From Symsagittifera roscoffensis (lineage: Eukaryota > Xenacoelomorpha > Acoela > Convolutidae), in contig NW_026971233.1 of assembly GCF_963678635.1 (NCBI RefSeq), positions 62,001 to 126,000 on the forward strand: a DNA stretch of 64,000 bases, in the 5' to 3' direction. This document shows, one piece after another, positions 11,614-23,401 of this stretch. Position 1 is the stretch's first letter; each line of letters begins with the position of its first letter. The translations under genes were made by a program, and so were the position numbers. The notes beneath the pieces were generated by a model, which worked only from the letters and a program-made list of their open reading frames with translations, did no database searches and was not told the origin of the DNA.

Positions 11614-14400
11614 GGAGGGTTCCTTCAAAGAAGGGTCTCCAACTAGTCTCAGAAAGTGTCAAAACAAGCTAAAATCTCTGTGGGGTGTTGTTTTAACTTC
11701 TTCGGAGGGTCTCGTGGAAAACTTCCACTAGGGAGGGTAGCTAAGGAGCTCAGCTGACTCCGGAGGGTTACTTCGAAGGGTTACCCAAAAATCGAGAAAA
11801 CGGGTTATTCTACCGCAGTAAAGCCTCCGATAGCGGTCTAACAGACTTAAAACCAGGTTGGCTGACACGGTCAATCTTCCCAGTAGGATAAAAAGGTGTT
11901 CTTATAAGATTTTCTGCCGCTCGGAGGGTTCCCTAAAATTTGAACCCTCCGAACCAGCAATTTCTAAAAAAAAATTCCTTCCGAGATTATCAACCCAAAA
12001 ACGGTTGCGTTCCGGAAGATTGGTCAAAAACGTCGACTTAGGGTACCAAAATTATCCCAATCGGTTGGCTAGTCTTTGAGAAATCGCCAAAAACATGTTC
12101 GTCAAATTTGCCTTTTTCACCACCTATAAAGTTTCTGAAAGACTTTTTCCGCAATTCTTTGTGAGAGTGTCTAAAATTAATTGAAACGAGCTTAGTAGCC
12201 CCGTACGGCACTGAAACAATGCAAAAAACCTGACCAAAATTGGTTTGGAAACAAAAATTTGGCCAATAACTAATAAATTTGGACCCTCCGGTTCATCCCT
12301 TTTCCAATCTTTAAATCGTTACGTTATCCACGGAGCTAATCGGAGGGTCACTCAAAGTTTTCTCTGGCAACCGAGCACGTTATGCTAGCACGCCTTAACG
12401 CAAAAACGTTTATTGCTCTAACTCTAAAAACTCAAAAACTCGATCCCCAAAACAGATTGAGATTGACAAAGTTCGGAAAACTATCAAAGTTTTAGTCGAA
12501 AAAATTTTGTTTTTTCCAACTTCTACTGAGTCCTGTTTCACGCGGTTTCTTTAGTCCGGGGGATCGAACTACGTAGTAAATCCCTGAACAAAAGCTTTTT
12601 GCTGTTTGAAAAAACTCGGATATCAGTAATTTTCGACAAAATTGGGGTGTTTCTCGGGTCTAAATAGGAGATAAGTAATATATAATAAGGATAATAATCT
12701 ATTAGTAGTCGTTAATGAATATTACTACGCCCTCTTTTGCACCAAAATACCCGAACTAGGACCCTTAACTTAACTCGGAAATTCGTGGTCGATGGATGGT
12801 ACAATCGGACCGCGCCAATCGTGCCCCCACCTATTAAGTTTTAATGAAACATTACCCGAACGATATTAAAATTGTTTCAACGATACCCAACAGTCGTTGT
12901 GGATGTTGTCCTTGATGCCCCTGTTGAGTGTGGAACACGTCGGTCAGCTTGCCACTCTACCCTCCGGTCACCGGCAAAATCACCATTAACGTGCTTAAAT
13001 ACTTGAAGGGTTCCTTCAAAGAAGGGTCTCTAACTAGTCTCGGACAGTGTCAAAACAAGCTAAATTCTCTGTGGGGGGTTGTTTTAACTTCTTCGGAGGG
13101 TCTCGTGGAAAACTTCCAATAGGGAGGGTTGCTAAGGAGCTCGGCTGACTCCGGAGGGTTACTTCGGAGGGTTACCCAAAAATCGAGAAAACGGGTTATT
13201 CTACCGCAGTAAAGCCTCCGAATGCGGTCTAACAGACTTAAAACCAGTTTGGCTGACACGGTCAAACTTCGCAGTAGGATAAAAAGGTGTTCTTATAAGA
13301 TTTTCTGCCGCTCGGAGGGTTCCCTAAAATTTGAACCCTCCGAACCAGCAATTTCTAAAAAAAATTCCTTCCGAGATTAACAACCCAAAAACGGTTGCGT
13401 TCCGGAAGATTGGTCGAAAACGTCGACTTAGGGTACCAAAATTATCCCAATCGGTTGGCTAGTCTTTGAGAAATCGCCAAAAACATGTTCGTCAAATTTG
13501 CCTTTTTCACCACCTATAAAGTTTCTGAAAGACTTTTTCCGCAATTCTTTGTGAGAGTGTCTAAAATTAATTGAAACGAGCTTAGTAGCCCCGTACGGCA
13601 CTGAAACAATGCAAAAAACCTGACAAAAATTGGTTTGGAAACAAAAATTTGGCCAATAACTAATAAATTTGGACCCTCCGGTTCCTCCCTTTTCCAATCT
13701 TTAAATCGTTACCTTATCCACGGAGCTAATTGGAGGGTCACTCAAAGTTTTCTCTGGCAACCGAGCACGTTATGCTAGCACGCCTTACCGCAAAAACTTT
13801 TATTGCTCTAACTCTAAAAACTCAAAAACTCGATCCCCAAAACAGATTGAGATTGACAAAGTTCGGAAAATTATCAAAGTTTTAGTCGAAAAAATTTTGT
13901 TTTTTCCAATTTCTACTGAGTCCTTTTTCACGCGGTTTCTTTAGTCAGGGGGATCGAACTACGTAGTAAATCCCTGAACAAAAGCTTTTTGCTGTTTGAA
14001 AAAACTCGGATATCCAAAATTCTTGGGGTCTACAGTTTGGTCGAAAATCAGTAATTTTCGACAAAATTGGGGTGTTTCTCGGGTCTAAATAGGAGATAAG
14101 TAATATATAATAAGGATAATAATCTATTAGTAGTCGTTAATGAATATTACTATACCCTCTTTTGCACCAAAATACCCGAACTAGGACCCTTAACTCGGAA
14201 ATTCGTGGTCGATGGAGGGTACAATCGGACCGCGCCAATCGTGCCCCCACCTATTAAGTTTTAATGAAATATTACCCGAACGATATTAAAATTGTTTCAA
14301 CGATACCCAACAGTCGTTGTGGATGTTGTCCTTGATGCCCCTGTTGAGTGTGGAACACGTCGGCCAGCTTGCCACTCTACCCTCCGGTCACCGGCAAAAT
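11614..14400. repeat. Internal 1.39-kb tandem duplication in unit C
   Basis: The sequence from the GGTTCCTTCAAAGAAGGGTC motif (11618) to GTGCTTAAATACT (13003) is followed at once by a second copy from 13005 to about 14400. The period is about 1391 bp. The copies differ only by scattered substitutions and a small indel near 12620, suggesting a fairly recent event. Confidence 0.85.
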
Positions 14401-14802
14401 CACCATTAACGTGCTCAAATACTCAAATTACACTCAAGGGAGGGTACCCAACCCGTCACAAAAACACACATTCTTCTATAAGAAATGATATAAATCAATC
14501 TGAAACAACAACAAATAGGAATGCCAGATCACATCTCGCCCGGAAATAACATATAAACTGTCAATTTTTGTTTTTTTATTGTTTTTGGTCTTTTTTGGAT
14601 TTTTTACTGTTTTTTGTACTTTTTTGTTTTCAAATGAATTTTTTTTTGGTTTTTTCTTGGTTATACACTATTTTTGTTTGGTTTTACGCTTTCTCTTTAA
14701 TTCTTTTTGGTCCCGGGACCTCGGGACAAGCGGGCTCACGACTTCCCAACCAACCCTCCGGCCCCCGGAGTTTTCGGTCTTAACTAAGTTGAAAGCTAAA
14801 TA

Positions 14803-14838
14803 GTACTAGGCGGAGGGACCGCACCTTCCCCCTAGTAC
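14803..14838 (-). other. Hairpin with polypurine tract at element 2 / LTR boundary
   Basis: GTACTAGG (14803-14810) and CCTAGTAC (14831-14838) form an 8-bp stem with partial pairing inside. On the minus strand the purine run AGGGGGAAGG (14833-14824) precedes TGCGGTCC, as a polypurine tract would precede a 3' LTR. The same arrangement lies at 28810-28845, where the base after the tract is C rather than T. Confidence 0.5.
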
Positions 14839-14974
14839 AACAAAGGTCATTAAAGCCTCTAACTCGGACTTACGGCCGGAGTGGAGTGTTCGTCGCTGAA
14901 ACGTTTGCTAATGATGATGGTCTTATGCCTGTAACAGGACCACCCAGGAGTGTCAAAAAAACGTCTGTGTAACA

Positions 14975-17900
14975 TTCTCCCAAAAACTACACAGTGACGG
15001 AGCGTAGAAAAAGTACCTATTAAGGGCTGAGTAAAAATTTACTATTTTTAGGCCATCAGTCAAACGACTTTTGATCAGCTTTCGCTTACATGCAAACAAA
15101 ACCGCATAGCTGGGTCTCGGATCCTCAGACTACGTGATTGCCATTAAAAACACGGCTCGAATACCCTATTTTAATATGTTTTTGGTGACAGTTCTATATT
15201 AAATCTATTGGAGATGGATTGACCCTTTCCTCTTTCTAGCTACTCATATTCTAAAATATCAGATACTACCGGTGTTAATTCAAATGTCTATGGCATCAGA
15301 GTAGCTAAAAAGTCAGTTTTTTATAGTCCTTCACTATATAATGCATCCGCTTCCGTGATTTCCTCGAGATAACGTCGTTATCACTCCCAATTCGTGGCAC
15401 GGGAGGGTACTGCTCAATATTCCTTCCCCACTGAAGCCTCCTTACTCGCTAATTTCTTCCGCTAAGTGTCTTATCGTGCGTGATTGTCACGATAAGAGGA
15501 TTCGTTTTTATATCGTTATCGTCCGACTGTTTTGCACTATTTTTGCTGTTGTTCTCTTTTTGTCACTTTTTGACTCAAAATGACCGTTTTTTGTATTTCT
15601 CAGAAATAGTAGTTCGACAATCGAAATTTTGAAAATTTAAAATTCTCGAATATTCTGACCCTCCTTTGTAGTAATTTTAAACCATTAAGGCTTCTACTTA
15701 TAATTTTACGTTGCGTCGGAAAGTTGCGCTGTGCCAGTCTGGCAGAATCGCACAAAAAAATGCTGCTAACGCTGCCTTAAAACTCATGTTCTATCCGTAA
15801 GTATGAAATCGCTGTCTGTTAGTATTATGCTACTTGAAAATTCATTTGGTAAGTTAAAATATGACTCAACTACCCTCCCTATGTCCGGTTCTTAGGGTCC
15901 TCGCCTGTTTCTGCTTCTATATCACCTGTCTCTCTTGCTATTCTTAATTTTTTTATTAATAAATTTTCAGTGAGGGTAAGTTCTACCCCTCACTCCTCGG
16001 ACAAAAAATCCAATGACGTCCCCGTCGATCGCGTACCGGATATCAAGCCGAGGTTGGAAGCCGGAATGGGTAATTGCCCTTCCTGGGCAGCCCAGGAAGG
16101 GTCCTCTTTTTCGTTTTTTTATGTATTTCATGCTTTCACGATCTACATCTTGAATCGTGACACTGGTCTCTTTTGGGCCCGACGTCATTTCGTTCAGCCA
16201 CTCCAATACGCGCAGATTTGTCATTTCTTGTCCGTTGGATTGCTGTTGCTCGTCGTCGAATTCTACCTCGGGTTTCGACCGGTCCTCGATCCAATCCTTG
16301 TCTTGGTCATCAACTATGTCGATGTCTTGCAACACGGTTGTTCCTTCTAGACCCACCACTTCTTCCGCTATCTTCTTCAGATCTATCCTGTCAACTACAA
16401 AGTCATCTCCGTAAGGATTACATTTCTTCTTGGATCTTGTCCTGTCAGTCTGTCGAGTCTTTATTGTAAACGGAAGATCTGTTTCCAAATTGTTGGGGTC
16501 TTCCATTTGTAAGGGGTGTTCTCCCAAATACTACACAGGGACAGAGCGTAGAAAAAGTACCTATTAAGGGCTGAGTAAAAATTTACTATTTTTAGGCCAT
16601 CAGTCAAACGACTTTTGATCAGCTTTCGTTTACATGCGAACACAACCGCATAGCTGGGTCTCGGATCCTCAGACTACGTGATTGCTATTAAAAACACGGC
16701 TCAAATACCCTATTTTAATATGTTTTTGGTGAAAGTTCTATATTAAATCTATTGGAGATGGATTGACCGTTTCCTCTTTCTAGCTACTCATATTCTAAAA
16801 TATCAGATACTACTGGTGTTAATTCAAATGTATATGGCATCAGAGTAGCTAAAAAGTCAGTTTTTTATAGTCCTTCACTATATATTGCATCCGCTTCCGT
16901 AATTTCCTCGAGATAACGTCGTTATCACTCCCACTTCGTGGCACGGGAGGGTACTGCTCAATATTCCTTCCCCACTGAAGCCTCCTTACTAGCTAATTTC
17001 TTCCGCTAAGTGTCTTATCGTGCGTGATTGTCACGATAAGAGTATTCGTTTTTATATCGTTATCGTCCGACTGTATTTCACTATTTTCGCTGTTGTTCTC
17101 TTTTTGTCACTTTTTGACTCAAATTGACCGTTTTTTGTATTTCTCAGAAATAGTAGTTCGACAATCGAAATTTTGAAAATTTGAAATTCTCGAATATTCT
17201 GACCCTCCTTTGTAGTAATTTTCATCCATTAAGGCCTGTACTTATATTTTTACGTTGCGTCGGATGGTTGCGCTGTGCCAGTCTGGCAGAATGGCACAAA
17301 AAACAGCTGCTAACGCTGTCTTAAAACTCATGTTCTATCCGTAAGTATGAAATCGCTGTCTGTTAGTATTATGCTACTTGAAAATTCATTTGGTAAGTTA
17401 AAATATGACTCAACTACCCTCCCTATGTCCGGTTTCTTAGGGTCCTTGCCTGTTTCTGCTTCTATATCACCTGTCTCTCTTGCTATTCTTAATTTTTTTA
17501 TAAATAAGTTTTCAGTGTGGGTAAGTTCTACCCCTCACTCCTCGGACAAAAAATCCATCGACTTCCCCGTCGATCGCGTACCGGATATCAAGTCGAGGTT
17601 GGAAGCCGGAATGGGTAATTGCCCTTCCTGGGCAGCCCAGGAAGGGTCCTCTTTTTCGTTTTTTATGTATTTCATGCTTTCACGATCTACATCTTGAATC
17701 GTGACACTGGTCTCCTTTGGGTCCGACGTCATTTCCTTCAGCCACTCCAATACGCGCAGATTTGTCAACTCTTGTCCGTAGGGTTGCTGTTGCTCGTCGT
17801 CGAATTCTACCTCGGGTTTCGACCGGACCTCGATCCAATCCTTGTCTTGGTCATCAACTATGTCGATGTCCTGCGACACGGTTGTTCCTTCTAGACCCAC

Positions 17901-18054
17901 CACTTCTTCCGCTATCTTCTTCAGATCTATCTTGTCAACTACAAAGTCATCTCCGTAAGGATTACATTTCTTCTTGGATCTTTTCCTGTCATTCTGTCGA
18001 GTCTGTATTGTAAATGGAAGATCTGTTTCCAAATGGTTGGGGTCTTCCATTTGT
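14975..18054. repeat. 1.54-kb tandem duplication at the 3' end of element 2
   Basis: 14975-16511 is repeated at 16519-18054 with a constant offset of about 1543 bp. It duplicates the integrase C-terminal region, the macrodomain remnant and part of the 3' untranslated region. The joint is at 16511-16519 (AATGGAAGACCCC next to TTCTCCCAAATAC). Confidence 0.9.
15967..16527 (-). pseudogene. pol: pol C-terminal region, duplicated fragment, element 2
   Basis: This 186-codon frame repeats the second half of 17535-18365 (GDDFVVDRIDLKKIAEEVVG, LRVLEWLNEM). Its first nine residues come from fused 3' untranslated sequence at the duplication joint. A 1-nt insertion near 16110 shifts the last 45 codons. 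It is an acidic tail beyond the integrase, with no known domain of its own. Confidence 0.7.
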
Positions 18055-18365
18055 TCGGGGTCTCGCCAGTCCTCCTCCGCGTAGGGTAAGATTTCTTCAT
18101 CTGCCTCAATCACCTCGTTGGGATCCAGATCCAGTGGTGGATTTGTTCCTTCCTCTACGACCTCCTCTCTATCGTTCTTTTCCCTGGTGCCCTTCTCGTT
18201 GACCTCACAAGCAGGGTCCATCATCAGATTATCCCCCTCTCCCATGTCTGCAGGTATACACCAGTCTTCCGGCGATGGGTTGTGTGGCTCAATGTTCTCG
18301 TAGTGGGCGGCTCGGCCAGTACTCAGTCTATAAAATCGTCCCTCCTGGTGCACTTCCGTAATCAT
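17535..18365 (-). pseudogene. pol: pol C-terminal region after integrase, element 2
   Basis: The 276-codon frame begins with the end of a GPF-type integrase C-terminal module (MITEVHQEGRFYRLSTGRA) and continues into an acidic tail (DLDPNEVIEADEEILPYAEEDW). The last part, LISGTRSTGKS, meets a stop where the plus-strand family reads on to the macrodomain. Beyond the stop a remnant similar to the macrodomain start (IILTDSDFILTDRT) lies at about 17340-17397. Confidence 0.75.
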
Positions 18366-18525
18366 GAAGAGTCCCCTCCGCTTTTTTAGGAAATTTTTTC
18401 GTTCCTTTCGGTGGTATAACGTTCTGAAATACCCACACGTAGTCTCCTAGGGATCCAAGACTTGATTGTAACCACTGACTGTCATGCATATCTTTTGGTG
18501 ATCTATCTGCACCACCTCGTTAAAT

Positions 18526-18846
18526 TCAGATGACTCGATCGACTGCAAAGGAAATCGCAATTTTCTTGGGTTCTTGACCTGTTGGCATGATAGACATGCT
18601 GTTACCCTGATTGCCATCTATTGAAGAGTCTGCGATGGAGCCTGTTCCCTCTCCTGGGTCAGTTCTGTGCGTTCTGCTATTCCACCTGGATTCCCCGGAC
18701 AAAATTTTGTCCTCCAGGTCATGTTCCTCATCAGGAACTTTCTCTTCTACATCAGAGTCCCCGGACAAACTTTCATGTCCCGGGTTTTGATCCTGAACTC
18801 GCCCTCTCGCTTCATCGTCCGTCTCCCCGGACAAAATTCCTTGCAC
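18526..18846 (-). pseudogene. pol: pol linker fused to integrase fragment, element 2
   Basis: The linker region is acidic, with repeated LSGE/LSGD motifs. At about 18612 it jumps to integrase sequence (TGQEPKKIAISFAVDRVI). Compared with element 3, about 720 bp are missing at this joint. A second joint at 18449-18456 removes about 590 bp more (30930-31517 in element 3), including the integrase core with two of the three catalytic acids. Confidence 0.65.
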
Positions 18847-19214
18847 CAGGCTTCGAATAACTTCCCCACCTTCCGTCTACTGTTCATCAAACGTAACGGT
18901 TTTCTTTTGGGTGTCGTTCACCTGTTCTTTCCGTTTGTATGAAGTACTTGTTAAAAATTCTCGGGGTATTGAGGATAGTAGTTGCTGAACTATTGTCCTA
19001 CAACCCCTCTCATTATCTTTGTGTTGTCTTATTCACGGTATAATCTTCACCTTCTAGTGACTGTCAGTGATGCCATAGCTGCTGCCCACTCGGGGTCATC
19101 TCTGGTCAATTCTTTATCTACCAATCCACCCAGCATCCGCATCACTTGCGATGTGACCTGCCCCGTTTTATCCAATTACGAGAGGCTGTTTATGTTCATG
19201 CGAGAGAGTTCCTG

Positions 19215-19439
19215 CTAGACCAGGCTCGAGCGCAGCAACATATCCAAGGGCACCGGATCCTTCTTGGATAGACTCTTTATCTCGGCTGCTTTATCCACTT
19301 GTCCAACCATCTCGTCAAGGGAAGCGCTCCATAAGTCTCTTTGTCCAGAAACGAGAACCCTTCTTTTATTTCTGCTGATGTGCTTGCTTCTGTTCCAATA
19401 TTTCATAGAAATCTGTCTTTTTGCTAAGAATGTCAGCAT
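19215..19439 (-). pseudogene. pol: pol linker fragment after RNase H, element 2
   Basis: This 74-codon frame lies between the RNase H domain and the acidic linker (ends SKKDPVPLDMLLRSSLV). It occupies the place of the segment after RNase H in the plus-strand element (46878-47648) but is divergent. No function can be given. Confidence 0.4.
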
Positions 19440-19512
19440 TCAGGTGTTTGTCACGCATCCTGTGCTCGAATATCATGTGGTAGCCATCTAATCTTACTAT
19501 ACATCTACCAAG

Positions 19513-19878
19513 TTAACTCTGGTCCTCCGAGTATGTCTTCAGCCAGGATAACGCTCTGTTGTCCACGCGTAACTTAAAGGGAGCGCTCCCCAAGTATGCG
19601 CGGTACTTTTCCACGAATGTGACTACTGCAAACATTTCTGCTTTCGGTCCACCATATTTTATCTCAGTGTCACTTAACACCTTGATGCCATATGCAATGG
19701 GACGGAGAACTATTCTTCCATTCCATTCCTGCTCCTGATGCAGTATTCCTGAGATGGCTACTACTGATGTGTCTGTGTCAAAACATACATGCACTTCTCC
19801 GTAGGCATGCCTAGCACTGGCGCTTCGCACAGTTGCCGCTTTATGTTCTCGAAGGCAACTTGTGCTTCCTCGTTCCAT
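19513..19878 (-). pseudogene. pol: RNase H domain, element 2
   Basis: The frame carries a Ty3-type RNase H: DTDTSVVAISGILHQEQEWNG with the first Asp, KYGGPKAEMFAVV with the Glu, and RVDNRALSWLKTY with the Asp-Asn pair. It is separated from RT by a frameshift at about 19785. It ends at TYSEDQS with a stop before the final Asp motif. Confidence 0.8.
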
Positions 19879-20639
19879 TCGAACTTCTTTCCTTTGTTGC
19901 GCATCAGCCTTTGCATGGAATACACCTTGTCTGCATATTCTTTTTTGAACTCACGGTAATAATTGGCAAACCCTAGGAAGCTCATGAGTTGTTTGTCCGT
20001 TCTGGGAGCCTTCCATGTCAACACATCCTCTACTGCTTCCGGGTCTGTCCTCACGCCATTCCTGTTCACCATTCTTCCTACGTACTTGATTGAATCCCTA
20101 AGGATTTCACATTTCGATGGTTTGCATTTCAAGCCTGCTCTTTTCATGCATCCAAAGACCTCATTGAGCCGATCAATGTGGTCTTCCAGGGTCGGTGTTG
20201 CTATGACTACGTCATCCACGTAACATATCACAAGATTCCTGTACTTCTTTGTCACTCTGGTCAAAGCCTGAGCCATCAGTCTTTGAAACGTGGCCGTTGC
20301 GTTGCACAAGCCGAAGGGAATCCTCTTCCACTGGCCCAACATCAACTCACATGCGAATCTTGTCTTCTCTCTGTCCTTCTTCCGCAGAGGGACCTGCCAG
20401 AAGGCAGAAACCAGGTCCAGTGTGGCGAAGAACTAGGCATCACCAAGTTTAGAGAGGCTCTCGTCTATCCGCTGTATCGGGTACGCATCTTTCATTGTCA
20501 CCGCGTTCAAGTAGCAAAAGTCGCAACAAAACATAAACTGCCCCCTTTCTTTTTCTTCATTACTACCCCGCAAGCCCATGGCGGTTTCGAGGGTTCTATC
20601 ATGTCGTATTCGAGTAACATTTCTTTTTCCGCTCGGCAC
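19761..20639 (-). pseudogene. pol: Reverse transcriptase, element 2
   Basis: The RT fingers and palm are in one frame broken by a single TAG at 20433 (LGDA, stop, FFATLDL; Lys in the plus-strand relative). Motifs visible are DAYPIQRIDESLSKLGDA, FGLCNATATFQ and the catalytic YVDD at 20222-20211, followed by KCEILRDSIKYVG and SFLGFANYYREF. RT copies element RNA into DNA. The frame shifts into RNase H near 19785. Confidence 0.88.
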
Positions 20640-20872
20640 GCTTCCGACTTATATGGCGCCCTTCGTCTTGCACCTTACCTGTGGCGAACGGGGCCTTCCT
20701 CTAGTTCGATTTCGTGTTCGACGACGTTACAACATCCGATATCCGCTTTATGTTTCGAAAATACATCCGCGTTCCGATTTAAAACGGCCCGCAATAATTC
20801 AAAATCTCCCTCGCCTATTTTCCATTTTAAGTGTTCTATTTCTGGCAAAACCGATTTGTCAGATTCTAGTTC

Positions 20873-21055
20873 TTATGACGAGGGGCGTTCCGGAAAATTC
20901 GAGCAGCTCGACAATCTGTCGTCCTTTTCAGACCTCGTTGGAAACTGTTTATGAAGAGATTTTAGTTCATTTGTCCTTTTTGAACTTTGATCTTTATTGG
21001 CATGATAAGGACAGTCTTTTAAACTATATCTCATCTGAATTTTGTGTCTCCTCAT
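20873..21055 (-). pseudogene. pol: Protease-RT connecting segment, element 2
   Basis: The 60-codon frame (RRHKIQMRYSLKDCPYHANK ... SSCSNFPERPSS) matches 34195-34575 in element 3 and the segment before RT in the plus-strand element (SSCSNFPERP at 45450-45480). It is truncated by a stop. It links protease and RT and has no catalytic motif. Confidence 0.55.
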
Positions 21056-21289
21056 AGTCGGTCCTCATCGGCAAAGCAAAATCAAGTTTCTTTCCACGCT
21101 GGATTGAAACTGTGGTGTCCGTTTCGAGTTACCGTCCGTTACTCGAGAAGCTTCGGCCTAAACTCACTGAACTTTGACTATTTGGATTCGGTACCAAACA
21201 AACCTGTTTACTATCACTTATCGAATTCAATTTCCTCATTCTAAAAATTGCTACCACAGCCTGTCCCGGCTGTAGTTTTACCTTTCTAT

Positions 21290-21683
21290 CTAAAAAAAGA
21301 TTGGTACCTTATTTTCATCTGTTATTATGCTATTAATCGGTTTCTTAAGATACTTCCGGTCCGGGTTTCTAATCCTTATTAGACCGTTGTTCAAGTCAAT
21401 TATCACGTCGAAATTCCTGACCAAATCTCTACACAAGATGAATTGGTCGGAGTCGTCCAAATTTTCTACTACCAGGAAGCTCATCCAAAGATCCCGTCCT
21501 CCCATGTGGAGGACCATTATTGGTGTTCTTTCGGCTACTTAAATCGCTCCTCGATTGGATGCGGACAGTCGGAGATTCGTCGGAATTAGATCTTCCCTCA
21601 TGAAGCCCATTCTTTCCCAAGTTTTCATCACGCGCACTACTGCTCTTGTGTCCAGAAGCCCTGTGACTCCGATTTTCTTCCAA
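21290..21683 (-). pseudogene. pol: Retropepsin-like protease remnant, element 2
   Basis: The expected active site LLDTGA reads L-L-D-T-R-A (codons GAC ACA AGA at 21652-21644), so the catalytic glycine is replaced by Arg. Downstream TWERMGF, WMSFLVVEN and DQFILCRDLVRNFDV match the plus-strand protease. A stop at about 21540 splits the domain. Element 3 shares the Arg substitution. Confidence 0.75.
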
Positions 21684-21828
21684 TTGGTGTCAAGTAGATG
21701 TGCAGTCACATCTGTTTCCTATCCAATGTGAACTGCGTCTTGCTCTATCATGGCATCATGGCCTATCCTGCGGACTTTGAGTTCTTTTTCACCCAAATAG
21801 ATCTGCCCTATTTGGTCACTGTCTGTTG

Positions 21829-22455
21829 TCACATATGTCCTAGTGTCGATAGACCATATGTCCTATACTGATAGACCATATACTGATAGACCATATGTCC
21901 TAGTGTAGATACGGATGGGCCATCCGTTGTTAGTGGCGCTCGCACAGCTCTTGACTCACTGCGTGGCTCCACCTGCCTTAGATAATCTGCATATGTGTCC
22001 AAATGCATCAAAGTGAATTCTGATGGTTCACTCAGATTTCTGATTAGCTGGTGTCCCGCTACCGACATTATCGAATATATTATGCTTCCTTGTGGCACCT
22101 TACCAAACCTCTGCCCGGAGATCACATTCAATTTCATGCTCAAACTGCTTGGTGTTTTTGTTTCTTCGACTTCAGATACCTCGAAGGCGTTCAGCTTGTA
22201 CTGTAATTTCTCATTTTCCAATTCGATCTTCACTTTTTGCTCGATCTCCTTCGTAACCAATTCCTGTTGGACTCTATTCAGAGCATCCCTCGCGGCTGCC
22301 CTATACTCGATCTTGAAATCATCCGTCGCAGTCACTGGTTCCGCTTCACATGTCTCTTCCGTTACCGCCTGCATCTTCTCTGTTGCCAGCTCTTGCGGTT
22401 TTTTTTTCCTGCGCGCATCCGCTTCACTTAACAGGCGAGCCTTGCTGGCTTTCAC
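21829..22455 (-). pseudogene. gag-pol: gag-protease linking region, element 2
   Basis: The 208-codon frame has a helical Glu/Lys-rich section (VTKEIEQKVKIELENEKLQ) and a conserved module (SVAGHQLIRNLSEPSEFTLMHLDTYADYL) also seen in the plus-strand element at about 44250-44345. Its end decays into a short repeat (TLGHMVYQY) encoded by CATATGTCCTAGTGTAGATAC-like units at 21836-21920. Confidence 0.65.
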
Positions 22456-22655
22456 ACCGGATAATGCTTCCTCATGCCTTGAATGCTTGATGTGTGCTAC
22501 AGCATCCCAGAATTCGATTTAAAATGACCTTCCAAAATACACAAGATGCACCTCGGGCCGAATTTTGCAATTACTCCTCTCATGAAATCCTCATGGTCGA
22601 CTTCTGACGCATCTTTGTCTTCTAGGCTAAAGCCTATTGCTTTCATGCCCTGTTT

Positions 22656-23267
22656 CTAAGTTGGGCATGCTGACACGTGATGGTCCGTCGAACTACAATT
22701 TGCACAATATCGTATCTTGTCCACTTCGTCCCTTGGTTTGTACCAGTTGTTTCCTTGGTTTGCCGGTCCGTTGTTAAAATTGCCATAATTGTTCTTGTAA
22801 TATCCAGATCTCGAAGGAGCCTTCAATAAAAAATATTCTTTTGACTTGAGTCTCAACTCCTCTGGTGTTGGGGCATTGGTTGAGAGTGGTGTGTAATGTG
22901 TCGCTAACATTGTTCGAAGTTCATCAATCTTCACATCATCGATGAATTTTGAGGCTACTGCCAGGTTCATCCTTCTATTCGACTCATCTGGTTGGCTACG
23001 CCTTCTCGGCATCTCCAAATCGTATAGAAACTTGTCTATTGTCTCATCTTCACGTTGCCTCCGTTTCTCGAAGCGGATCATTGATTGTTGCCCTTGCACC
23101 CCTGAGCCAAAACGATTTAACAAGATTTCAAAGCTTTTCTCAGCTGTGTCCCGCTGGTATTGCTTTTTGGCCATCACGCTGTTCATGGCTGTCCCCTCCA
23201 ATTGACTGGTAAGCGCACTGCATTCTTGCCTTTCTGACAAGTCCTCTTCCTCAAAATGTTGATTCAT
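22656..23267 (-). pseudogene. gag: gag capsid and zinc-knuckle region, element 2
   Basis: The 203-codon frame runs from a capsid-like helical domain (residues ~5-125) through a basic, Asn/Tyr-rich linker to a CCHC zinc knuckle CANCSSTDHHVSAC near the C-terminus (C-X2-C-X4-H-X4-C). This knuckle binds genomic RNA in Ty3/gypsy Gag proteins. A stop follows at CPT, whereas element 3 reads on. A second knuckle (RCILC...) lies downstream near 22520-22560 but has lost its last Cys. Confidence 0.88.
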
Positions 23268-23401
23268 TACTTCTATCCAGGTATCAATTCAGCCATCAGA
23301 TTCGTCTTTGTAGCATCTTGGTTTCTTAAAAACCCTTCTGGACTTTTCGCTACGTTCACTGGTTCTAGATAGCCTCGTAGGGAATGTTTCCAAAGACTTG
23401 T

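Larger units (their letters stand above)
10111..14823 (-). repeat. LTR-like tandem unit C (4.7 kb) with internal duplication
   Basis: This third unit starts with a gag fragment (10111-10275, with a 9-bp deletion relative to unit A), then the leader, two stem-loops (10922-10993, 11105-11178) and the GGAGGGT-rich region. A segment of about 1.39 kb is present twice (from about 11614 and again from 13005). It ends in the hairpin and purine tract that mark the 3' end of element 2, and so gives the only junction of LTR with element interior in this array. Confidence 0.75.
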
